From: SYFY01 sp043719475
Lineage (GTDB): Bacteria; Pseudomonadota; Gammaproteobacteria; Pseudomonadales; Azotimanducaceae
Reading direction: 5' to 3'
NCBI GenBank assembly: GCA_043719475.1
Contig: JAYSTS010000068.1
Location: forward strand, 1 to 7,284
Length of the DNA stretch: 7,284 bases
Made by a program: the position numbers and the translations under genes. Numbering within the stretch: position 1 is the first letter of the stretch; each line of letters opens with the position of its first letter. Shown piece after piece: positions 1-5,877 of the stretch. Under the pieces are notes generated by a model that saw nothing but the letters and a program-made list of their open reading frames with translations, was not told the DNA's origin and made no database searches.

Positions 1-665
1 CCCATCGGCACCAGGCCGCGAGCATCCAGATACTTCATCACATGCGCCTGGTAAATGGCCTGCAAAGGCCCGAGTCCCATCGATACCGTCGGGAATTGCC
101 AGTAATCCGGCATCAGCCAGGGATGTGGGTAAGAAGACAGGCCTTTGCCACCCACTTCTTCTCGAAACTTGTCGAGCTGCTCTGCTTCGAGTCGGCCTTC
201 AAGATAGGAACGCGCATAAACGCCCGGCGAGCAATGCCCCTGAAAATAGATCAGGTCGCCGGCTGATTCTGCAGTCGCACCCTGGAAAAAATAGTTGAAG
301 CCAACGTCGTACAACGTGGCTGACGACGCGAAGGATGAAATGTGCCCTCCCAGTTCACCTTCCCGACGATTGGCACGAACGACCAGAGCCAGTGCATTCC
401 ATCGAATGAGACTGCGGATACGCCGTTCCATGAACAAGTCGCCCGGCATCATCGCTTCCTGACTGGAAGGAATGGTATTTCGGTAAGGCGTCGTAATGGT
501 GTAAGGCAACGATGCGCCGGTTTTGGTCATTCGGGCCGACAGGCGCTGCAGGAGAAAATTGGCTCGTTCGATGCCTTGGGTTTTCAGCACGTGCTCAAGA
601 GCATCAAGCCAATCCTGGGTTTCACCGGAATCGATGTCTCGAATCAACTCACGCTTGATACTCAA
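1..665 (-). CDS. aceE: Pyruvate dehydrogenase E1 component, N-terminal part (partial)
   Basis: This is the thiamine-diphosphate-dependent E1 subunit of the pyruvate dehydrogenase complex, which decarboxylates pyruvate and passes the acetyl group to the lipoyl E2 subunit in the cytoplasm. I translated the minus strand by hand. 221 residues of about 890 are visible before the gene leaves the window. The homodimeric E. coli-type AceE is recognisable by ETQDWLDALE (15-24), ERRIRSLIRWNA (80-91), GGHISSFASSATLYDV (106-121), YFQGHCSPGVYARSYLEGR (140-158) and SSYPHPWLMPDYWQFPTVSM (177-196). H108 and H144 correspond to the active-site histidines H106 and H142 of the E. coli enzyme. The start is a TTG at 665-663, chosen because GGAGGAGA (672-679) lies 6 bases upstream and because it gives an N-terminus of almost the same length as E. 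coli AceE. The ATG inside the upstream sequence is out of frame and soon meets a stop. ampD lies upstream on the same strand; no pdhR-like regulator gene lies between them. Confidence 0.95.
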   Translation of the reverse strand, partial: MSIKRELIRDIDSGETQDWLDALEHVLKTQGIERANFLLQRLSARMTKTGASLPYTITTPYRNTIPSSQEAMMPGDLFMERRIRSLIRWNALALVVRANRREGELGGHISSFASSATLYDVGFNYFFQGATAESAGDLIYFQGHCSPGVYARSYLEGRLEAEQLDKFREEVGGKGLSSYPHPWLMPDYWQFPTVSMGLGPLQAIYQAHVMKYLDARGLVPM

Positions 666-796
666 CGTCTGTCTCCTCCATGTTGCCAACCGCCGATGCA
701 CCTCACCCGGCACAATACACTGTGGGCCGGTGAAATTGATGCATCGCACGGCCGAGAGAGCGACTCTCCACCCACGCCACCCACGTCCAGATCAGT

Positions 797-818
797 TTAG
801 TCCGTCCGACCAAGTCGG
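797..818. repeat. Overlapping short inverted repeats between aceE and ampD
   Basis: Two small dyads overlap here. One is TTAGTC (797-802) and GACCAA (808-813), with five of six bases matching around a 5-base spacer. The other is a perfect CCGAC-CAA-GTCGG hairpin (806-818). They lie about 135 to 150 bases upstream of the aceE start and just past the end of ampD, so they could be an operator for aceE or a weak transcription stop for ampD. No T-run follows, so a classical terminator is not supported. The spacing does not fit the E. coli PdhR box. The repeats themselves are seen directly; any function is inference. Confidence 0.3.
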
Positions 819-842
819 CACTTCGTCCATAAAATTGCCAAC

Positions 843-1415
843 TCAATCGATGAGGCTTGCGTACAGGCGCTTCCAGTCAAAAAGGGCCCCAGGATCCGTC
901 TTTCGTCCAGGTGCAATTTCACTGTGTCCGACCACCGTGTCCCGGCCAAGTTCCGGGTACCGCACAAACAACGTCTTGATGGTGCGGGCTAGTACGGCGT
1001 ACTGCGAACTCGTGTAAGGCCGATCATCTGTACCTTCCAGTTCAATGCCAATGGAAAAGTCATTGCATCGAATGCGTCCACGCCACTGCGAAACACCTGC
1101 ATGCCACGCCCTTCGCTCAAACGGTACGAACTGTGTGATTCGTCCCCGTCGGTTGATGAAAACATGCGCGCTAACCCGCACCCCTGCCAGAGAGGAAAAA
1201 GAGGGGTGGGCGGTTATATCCAGTTGATTGATGAACAGATCTTCGACAAACCTGCCACCAAACTGTCCCGCTGGAAGGGAGATGCCATGCAGGACAATCA
1301 ACTCGATCGACGCGCCATCTGGTCGGTTGTCCGAATTGGGTGATTCAACACGTCGAGCGCGGTCAAGCCAATGTCTCCGGCCAGCCGTCACCGCCAACGA
1401 ACTTGATTCTTGCAA
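843..1415 (-). CDS. ampD: 1,6-anhydro-N-acetylmuramyl-L-alanine amidase AmpD
   Basis: This cytoplasmic zinc amidase cuts the L-alanine peptide from 1,6-anhydro-MurNAc during cell-wall recycling. In species with AmpR/AmpC it thereby keeps beta-lactamase induction low. The Amidase_2 family match is clear: RVESP near the N-terminus, LHGISLPAGQFGG, RVSAHVFI, RAWHAGVSQWRGR, NDFSIGIELEGTD and GHSEIAPGRKTDPG. Counting from an upstream in-frame GTG at 1424, the zinc ligands are H46, H167 and D177 and the catalytic residues E128 and K175; these match H34, H154, D164, E116 and K162 of the Citrobacter and E. coli enzymes. That GTG overlaps the Shine-Dalgarno GGAGG (1424-1428), so it is a poor start. The TTG at 1415-1413, 8 bases past GGAGG, is preferred and gives 190 residues, slightly longer at the N-terminus than the 183-residue E. 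coli protein. No ATG occurs in frame. There is no signal peptide, as expected for AmpD rather than a periplasmic relative. nadC is divergent; ampE, the usual partner, is not seen. Confidence 0.93.
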   Translation of the reverse strand: MQESSSLAVTAGRRHWLDRARRVESPNSDNRPDGASIELIVLHGISLPAGQFGGRFVEDLFINQLDITAHPSFSSLAGVRVSAHVFINRRGRITQFVPFERRAWHAGVSQWRGRIRCNDFSIGIELEGTDDRPYTSSQYAVLARTIKTLFVRYPELGRDTVVGHSEIAPGRKTDPGALFDWKRLYASLID

Positions 1416-1508
1416 GCTAAACACCTCCGAAGGGCACGGTCTGGACGGCCATCATCCAAAGGAAAACAATAACAAGGCAAAATCCACATCCTCTGGTTTT
1501 GCTGTGGC

Positions 1509-1514
1509 TACACT
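1509..1514 (+). promoter_or_regulatory. Possible -10 box for nadC
   Basis: TACACT matches the sigma-70 -10 consensus at four of six positions and lies 36 bases before the nadC start, inside the 135-base divergent gap between ampD and nadC. No convincing -35 element stands 16 to 18 bases before it, so this is only a candidate. An A-rich patch at 1460-1485 in the same gap may help one of the two divergent promoters. Confidence 0.2.
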
Positions 1515-1550
1515 AGGCGATCCTCGAACAGAACTCCAACGGACACCCGG

Positions 1551-2387
1551 ATGATCGACGCCAAACTGCAAAGTGCAATCGAAGCCAACGTCAATGCCGC
1601 CCTGCTCGAGGATATCGGCAGCGGCGATGTGTCCGCCGCCTTGATAGATGCAGGCCAGCTTGCTCACGCCCGTGTAATTTGTCGCGAGCCCGGTGTCTGG
1701 TGTGGTCGACCATGGGTTGACGCGACGTTGCGCGCTGTAGATCCGCAGGCTCGAATCATCTGGCACGTGGCTGATGGTGATGCGGTCACACCGAATCAAC
1801 TGTGCTTTGAACTCGAGGGTCGCGCGCGATCGTTGCTGACCGCAGAACGGTCGATGCTCAACTTTGCGCAGCTGCTGTCGGGAACAGCGACCCTCACCCG
1901 CTCATACGTCGCCCGTATTGCGCATACGCAGACCCGACTGCTCGACACACGCAAAACCGTTCCCGGTCTTCGCCTCGCGCAGAAATATGCCGTGCGGTGT
2001 GGTGGCGGTGTCAATCACCGACTGGGGCTCTTCGACGCCTTTCTGTTGAAAGAAAACCATGTCACTGCAGCCGGCAGCATTACCGCCGCAATTCACAAGG
2101 CTCGGGCTTATTCGACCAACCTCAAACTCGAAATCGAAGTGGAGAACCTAACGCAACTCAACGAGGCGATCGCTGCAGGCGCCGACATCATCATGCTCGA
2201 CAATTTCGACCTGGAGTTGACACGCACCGCCGTTCGAACTACCGCTGGCCGTGTCCCGCTGGAAACGTCTGGTGGCGTGACAGACGCCACAATTACCGAT
2301 TACGCCGAAACAGGTGTGGACTTCATCTCGGTGGGGAACCTCACGAAAGTGGTACAACCTCTCGATCTGTCCATGCGGTTCCAGTAA
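1551..2387 (+). CDS. nadC: Nicotinate-nucleotide pyrophosphorylase (carboxylating), quinolinate phosphoribosyltransferase
   Basis: NadC converts quinolinate and PRPP to nicotinate mononucleotide, CO2 and pyrophosphate, the step that joins de novo quinolinate synthesis to the NAD pathway in the cytoplasm. The 278 residues cover the whole family fold. Visible motifs are EDIGSGDVS (20-28), the AERSMLNF helix (98-105), DTRKTVPGLR (132-141), a KYAVRCGGGVNHRLGLFD segment (145-162), LLKENH (165-170), EIEVEN (194-199), MLDNF (215-219), ETSGG (238-242) and ISVGNLT (259-265). The basic residues that bind quinolinate and PRPP phosphate (R134, K135, H156, R157, K167) are all present. The ATG at 1551 is the natural start although its ribosome binding site is weak (CGGA about 9 bases upstream). 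The gene is divergent from ampD, as in other gammaproteobacteria, and is followed after only 6 bases by the pilin accessory gene, so the two are probably co-transcribed. Confidence 0.96.
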   Translation: MIDAKLQSAIEANVNAALLEDIGSGDVSAALIDAGQLAHARVICREPGVWCGRPWVDATLRAVDPQARIIWHVADGDAVTPNQLCFELEGRARSLLTAERSMLNFAQLLSGTATLTRSYVARIAHTQTRLLDTRKTVPGLRLAQKYAVRCGGGVNHRLGLFDAFLLKENHVTAAGSITAAIHKARAYSTNLKLEIEVENLTQLNEAIAAGADIIMLDNFDLELTRTAVRTTAGRVPLETSGGVTDATITDYAETGVDFISVGNLTKVVQPLDLSMRFQ

Positions 2388-2393
2388 CTCAAC

Positions 2394-3128
2394 ATGTCAC
2401 GTTTCCAGGCGTTTGCGATCCACTTCGGAATATCGTTGGTGATCTTTCTGTTTTTGGCAGCGGTTATTCTGACCTGGTGGTACCCCGGCATCTTCTTCGA
2501 CATCGATGGTGGCTGGGAAGGCATACGCCTGATCGCACTGGTTGATCTCGTTCTCGGACCACTCCTTACCTTCATTGTGTATCGACACGGCAAACCTGGA
2601 TTGAAAATGGACCTCACGTTGATCGGTTTGTTTCAGGCGGTTTGCCTGTCAGCAGGTATTTGGGTCGTTCACAATGAAAGACCGCTGGCCATGGTCCTGG
2701 TGGACGACATGTTTTTCAGCATGAGTGCCGACGACTACTTGAGTGTGGGGATCAAACCACCCAACCTCAGTCGATTCTCTGAGCGAGGCCCGAAGTGGGT
2801 GACAGTGGAATTGCCTGAGGACGTATACGAGTCTTCCGATCTGCGTCGCGCAGCTGTCGAGTCAGAGCAGCCATTGCGCACATTTCATGAGCTTTACGTC
2901 CCTTTCGAGCCAATGCACCTGGACATCGACGCAGCGATATCAACAGAAGATCTTGAAACTCTGGACAAACAAACAGGTGGTTTACGGCAGTGGATCACTG
3001 ATCACGGCGGCAAACTGGAAGACTATCTTTTCTTTGAAGTCGGCGGCCGCTACTCCTTTGTCCATCTCGGCTTTCTCAAGGCCGACATGACGCCACTTGG
3101 ACTCTTGAAGACTCCTGCGCCCGCCTGA
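2394..3128 (+). CDS. tfpZ: TfpX/TfpZ family type IV pilin accessory membrane protein
   Basis: The 244-residue product resembles the TfpX/TfpZ/FimB-type accessory proteins encoded beside type IV pilin genes. In Pseudomonas these assist assembly of particular pilin alleles, by a mechanism that is not settled. Three hydrophobic segments are visible, at about 11-30, 43-63 and 73-92, followed by a soluble C-terminal half (about 100-244). Family-like landmarks are H10 before the first segment, WYP (29-31), D51 with LGPLLT (54-59), K67, D73, Q81 and ERP (95-97). The start ATG lies 6 bases after the nadC stop and has no strong ribosome binding site, which suggests translational coupling to nadC. The stop codon is one base from the stop of the convergent ligase gene. 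No pilin gene is adjacent, which is odd for this family. The family call rests on remembered similarity and is fairly firm; the choice of Z over X or Y is less sure. Confidence 0.8.
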   Translation: MSRFQAFAIHFGISLVIFLFLAAVILTWWYPGIFFDIDGGWEGIRLIALVDLVLGPLLTFIVYRHGKPGLKMDLTLIGLFQAVCLSAGIWVVHNERPLAMVLVDDMFFSMSADDYLSVGIKPPNLSRFSERGPKWVTVELPEDVYESSDLRRAAVESEQPLRTFHELYVPFEPMHLDIDAAISTEDLETLDKQTGGLRQWITDHGGKLEDYLFFEVGGRYSFVHLGFLKADMTPLGLLKTPAPA

Positions 3129-3129
3129 G

Positions 3130-5028
3130 TCAGCTGGGTGTCTTTACAAACCATCGCTCCGGGACCAGCGGTTGCACCGCGATGATTCGCTCCCTAATTT
3201 CAGTCCAGTACGCTTGATTCGTGGTGGATTCCGGATATTGCAGCAACACGTCTACGTAGTGCAGTGCTGCCGGGTGGTCCTGCCGCGCGAGCCATGTGAG
3301 TCGCGGTCCGACATGTGAACGTAGAAATTCCAAACGACGCTGTCGAGTCTCGTGAGCGTCCGTTGACGCCAGTTCCGCAAGGCGCCCTTCAATGGCGGGA
3401 ACAAACAACGGATCAAGTCTCAACACGTTCTGGGTGATCACTGCTGGTTGTTCATCTGAATTCAGACGCTCTTGTATCGATTTGGTCCTGAGTATGAAGT
3501 CCCGAAACTGCCACCAAGCGAAAGTGTTCCAAGGATCTACCTCGATGGCGCGGCGATATGACTTCAAGATCGTCATTTCGGCATCGTCATCAAGCAGCGA
3601 ACGATCCTTGTCCAGGATAAAGGCCTGCGCAAGAAACGGCAGCCCACGCTCTGCGTTCAGCTTCTGTGCAAGACGGGCATAAGCGAGTTGCTGCCTTTGC
3701 TCAATTGCTGGCTGCAAGAAGATCGGGATTCCTGGCTGCCCCTGGAGTTTTACCCCTGTTGAAATATCGAGCCAAAGATACCCACATCCAACAATCGCAA
3801 GCAGACCAACCGGGATGAGCGTGACTCCCGGAAGCGTTCGCAGCGTGTTGTGCCCTGCAAGAACTGGGAGTTTCAGGATAGAGCCAATCAGAAAGCCGAA
3901 CAGAAGACCCAGGATCGGCGTGTATAAGACAAAATTAATCATCGCGTGAGACAACAGCGCTGCCAGCGCAAGCGCAGCTCCTGGGGCTTCAGAGGTAACG
4001 ACTCTCACTTCTCTGAACAGAGATCGCCACAAGACAACACCTACCCAAAGAGCGACCGCAACGAGTGGTGCGAGCAGGAGTGGACCGCCTTCAACTAACA
4101 GCTGGACATAATCGTTGTGCACAAACAGGCCTGCCGAATCGTCGTCCAACTGCGTTCTCACCTGACGGTACAACAGCGGAAAAACGTAGAGACCAATTCC
4201 TGAAATGCCATGGTCTCGATACATAGCCAGAGCAGCTTCCAGCAACGTCACACGAACAGAGACGCCCGCCGCAATGGCCTCAGTGCCGCCCTCGATCGAG
4301 TATTGCGCGCTAACCAAATCATTGAAGAGTACCCCAAGAACTCCTGCACCAATTACACCTGTCAGCGGACGTAGATCCAGACGATGTTGCAGCGCATAAA
4401 GGAGCCAGAACAACCCAGAAGCCAGAACAATGACGACACACCCTCGGGACATTGTCCCGGCGATCACAAACGTAAGCACCGTCACCGCTACCAATCCTGG
4501 GTACCAGCTTCGAGAAGTCACCTTCGCCCATTTCAAATCGAGAATTCGACCCGTGAGGATCAACAGAACTACATACAGCAACGCGCCATAACTATTCGTG
4601 TCGGTCAAAGGCGCTTCAGGTCGCGTTCCATACAGGCTGAGTCGAACCGCAGAAATCGCGGCGAGCAACAGTACGATCGAACCTAGAATCACCCACAACT
4701 GTGTGCGCGCCGATCCTATCGCCATGGCAAATAGCGCAGCCAGTGGGATCAACCCAAGCACCCACACAGCCGCGAAACTCGAATCAGGTGAAGGACTTAC
4801 TGCAAAGGCAGAGCAGATACCCAGCGTTGCGATCCATAGCCAAAGTGTGGCCCACGGCGTGACTTCCACGCGCAGCCCAGCAACGGCAATTCCCGCCATG
4901 ACTAGCGTGACCGACAAGCCCAACAACAGATAATTGATCTGATTGCCGTAAAACAGCAGTGCAGCAATGAACCCCAAAACGCCAAAGGCAATAGCAACTG
5001 TCGTGCGACGTTTTGAAGCCCTATCCAT
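3130..5028 (-). CDS. O-antigen ligase / PglL-like oligosaccharyltransferase family membrane protein
   Basis: This 632-residue polytopic inner-membrane protein belongs to the Wzy_C/WaaL/PglL group, whose members move lipid-linked glycans to lipid A, to growing polymer, or to proteins such as pilin. About a dozen hydrophobic segments fill residues 10-420. The family landmarks, numbered from the ATG at 5028, are DTNSYG (143-148), MSRG (193-196), an SVR-x-LLEAALAM helix (257-269), GISGIGLYVF (274-283) and VHNDY (303-307). H304 is at the place of the essential periplasmic-loop histidine. The soluble tail (about 430-632) is rich in helices and has one TPR-like stretch near 487-514, as in many PglL-type enzymes. 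A TTG at 5061 would add 11 residues, but the ATG at 5028 has AAAGG 9 bases upstream and leads straight into a basic N-terminus, so it is preferred. The neighbouring pilin accessory gene makes pilin O-glycosylation (TfpO/PilO/PglL role) plausible. An LPS O-antigen ligase or a Wzy polymerase cannot be excluded. Confidence 0.82.
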   Translation of the reverse strand: MDRASKRRTTVAIAFGVLGFIAALLFYGNQINYLLLGLSVTLVMAGIAVAGLRVEVTPWATLWLWIATLGICSAFAVSPSPDSSFAAVWVLGLIPLAALFAMAIGSARTQLWVILGSIVLLLAAISAVRLSLYGTRPEAPLTDTNSYGALLYVVLLILTGRILDLKWAKVTSRSWYPGLVAVTVLTFVIAGTMSRGCVVIVLASGLFWLLYALQHRLDLRPLTGVIGAGVLGVLFNDLVSAQYSIEGGTEAIAAGVSVRVTLLEAALAMYRDHGISGIGLYVFPLLYRQVRTQLDDDSAGLFVHNDYVQLLVEGGPLLLAPLVAVALWVGVVLWRSLFREVRVVTSEAPGAALALAALLSHAMINFVLYTPILGLLFGFLIGSILKLPVLAGHNTLRTLPGVTLIPVGLLAIVGCGYLWLDISTGVKLQGQPGIPIFLQPAIEQRQQLAYARLAQKLNAERGLPFLAQAFILDKDRSLLDDDAEMTILKSYRRAIEVDPWNTFAWWQFRDFILRTKSIQERLNSDEQPAVITQNVLRLDPLFVPAIEGRLAELASTDAHETRQRRLEFLRSHVGPRLTWLARQDHPAALHYVDVLLQYPESTTNQAYWTEIRERIIAVQPLVPERWFVKTPS

Positions 5029-5078
5029 GGTTGCTTGCCTTTGAGGTCCTAATAGAAGCAATGGCTCCCATTTGAACT

Positions 5079-5128
5079 TGGTGCCGGAACGCGGAATCGA
5101 ACCGCGGACCTACTGATTACGAATCAGT
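5079..5128 (-). pseudogene. tRNA-Thr(CGT) 3'-half fragment, probable attachment-site or exchange scar
   Basis: Read on the minus strand, this is an intact 3' portion of a tRNA-Thr gene. The anticodon arm ACTGA-TTCGTAA-TCAGT (5128-5112) has anticodon CGT at 5121-5119. It is followed by a 5-base variable loop, a perfect T arm CGCGG-TTCGATT-CCGCG (5106-5090), the acceptor 3' strand TTCCGGC, discriminator A and an encoded CCA (5081-5079). The D arm and the 5' acceptor strand GCCGGAA are missing: the bases upstream of 5128 do not form them, and no copy of them was seen elsewhere in the window. Such 3' halves arise when an integrase or homologous exchange uses the tRNA gene as its target, leaving one full tRNA and one 3' copy. 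No expression as a tRNA is expected. Confidence 0.85.
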
Positions 5129-5137
5129 CTTCAGGTC
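5107..5137. repeat. Imperfect inverted repeat spanning the edge of the tRNA fragment
   Basis: The anticodon-arm dyad ACTGATT (5112-5118) and AATCAGT (5122-5128) is extended on both sides by GACCT (5107-5111) and AGGTC (5133-5137). A 4-base bulge CTTC (5129-5132) lies on the non-tRNA side. The inner arms are explained by tRNA structure. The outer right arm lies beyond the tRNA-derived sequence and is not explained by it. It could be a recombinase core site or chance. Confidence 0.4.
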
Positions 5138-5151
5138 AGTGAAATCAACGA

Positions 5152-5361
5152 TCACGGACCGGATCTCGTAAAAGTTACACTTCGGGGCACACCACGATCT
5201 GGAAAAACGCATTTGCCAGTATCGAAGCGCGCTCGAACATAAAGCTGGATCGCATCGACCGCCTTGGTATCAATAAACGACGACTCCAAGACCCGCTTTT
5301 CCACATCCGTGGAACCCTCTGATCTGATAGTGCCCAGCCAGAGGGTCATTGCCAAGGCCAA
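5152..5361 (-). CDS. Doubtful small ORF beside the tRNA fragment, possibly exported
   Basis: An open frame of 69 codons ends 23 bases from the broken edge of the tRNA fragment. It is not recognised. If translation begins at the TTG at 5361 or the ATG at 5349-5347, the product opens with a short hydrophobic stretch (LALAMTLWLG) and then a mixed, mostly polar region ending in a basic tail (DRGVPRSVTFTRSGP). A TGA lies in frame just upstream of 5361, so the frame cannot extend further. No good ribosome binding site is seen before either start. It may be a real small protein, the trimmed end of a larger gene broken when the flanking DNA was exchanged, or a chance frame. Apart from this, the interval 5129-5426 shows nothing recognisable. 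Confidence 0.25.
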   Translation of the reverse strand: MALAMTLWLGTIRSEGSTDVEKRVLESSFIDTKAVDAIQLYVRARFDTGKCVFPDRGVPRSVTFTRSGP

Positions 5362-5426
5362 GCCTTCGCCAGCTGTTCAATATGTGACTGATGTACTGCC
5401 GTCATCTTTCAAAAATGTAATCCCAA

Positions 5427-5762
5427 TCAGCAGCGGCCTTTTTTTGCCTGCCCCGGTGGGCAGTGTTTCCGATAGTGCCGGTGATCCGGCTCTGTCACCA
5501 CAATCACGCGCTCTCCCGAGTGATGGTCATGGTGGCTATCCGTTACCACTGCTGCGCCGATAGCCGCGCCGGTCGCGGCTCCAACGATGGCACCCTTGCG
5601 CCCACCGAGCTCTTCACCCACCACGGCGCCAACCGCACCACCGACACCGGCAGCAACAGCGGTCTTAACAGTATCTCGATCAGCTGCGAAGGTAGTCGGA
5701 ACGGCAGCGGACAGGAGTCCCGCCAGGGTCAATATGCGGATCGCACGGAACGGATGGGACAT
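5427..5762 (-). CDS. Exported glycine-zipper protein with His-rich region and CPPGxAKKG-C tail
   Basis: The 111-residue product has a typical signal peptide: a basic start MSHPFRAIR, a hydrophobic core to about 22, and likely cleavage after TFA near residue 26. A glycine zipper follows at about 38-71, with small residues every four positions (GVGGAVGAVVGEELGG, then GAIVGAATGAAIGAA), as in Gly-zipper domains that insert in or coat the outer membrane. Next comes a His/Asp-rich stretch (HHDHH, 77-81), a short strand-like ERVIVVTEPDHRHYRKH segment, and a tail with C101 and the terminal C111 (CPPGQAKKGRC). That tail resembles the CPPGxAKKxxGC motif I recall in RcnB/CigR-like envelope proteins. The frame is open back to an ATG at 5816, which would add 18 residues before the signal peptide. 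The ATG at 5762 is chosen for signal-peptide geometry, although neither start has a clear ribosome binding site. The function is unknown; an envelope role is inferred. Confidence 0.75.
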   Translation of the reverse strand: MSHPFRAIRILTLAGLLSAAVPTTFAADRDTVKTAVAAGVGGAVGAVVGEELGGRKGAIVGAATGAAIGAAVVTDSHHDHHSGERVIVVTEPDHRHYRKHCPPGQAKKGRC

Positions 5763-5877
5763 GTTGATGAATCCGGAACGATAGGTGTGGAGTGAAGCTA
5801 GCGAAGTTGAGGCCATCAGAAAGTGCAGCGCATCACATCCCGCGGGTTCGGAGACGGCATCCAGGTGTTATGCGGCG

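Noticed and set aside
797..813. A PdhR operator upstream of aceE
   Set aside because: The TGGT and ACTA half-sites are 7 bases apart instead of the 3 found in the E. coli PdhR consensus, and one base of the dyad does not match.
342..1017. Plus-strand open frames of 152 and 164 codons
   Set aside because: They overlap the minus-strand aceE, whose match to the E. coli protein is unmistakable, and continue into the gap and the end of ampD. Their translations show no domain and are rich in Arg, Ser and Pro, as antisense frames often are.
1452..1799. Minus-strand frame of 115 codons across the ampD-nadC gap
   Set aside because: It lies mostly antisense to the conserved start of nadC and has no recognisable domain.
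1997..2545. Plus-strand frame of 182 codons
   Set aside because: It runs out of frame through nadC and into tfpZ and is rich in Arg, Gly and His, a typical shadow frame.
5079..5160. A complete tRNA-Thr gene
   Set aside because: No D arm and no 5' acceptor strand complementary to TTCCGGC precede the anticodon arm, so only the 3' half is present.
5463..5795. Plus-strand frame of 110 codons opposite the glycine-zipper gene
   Set aside because: The minus strand gives a signal peptide and a regular glycine zipper, which chance would not produce. The plus frame has neither.
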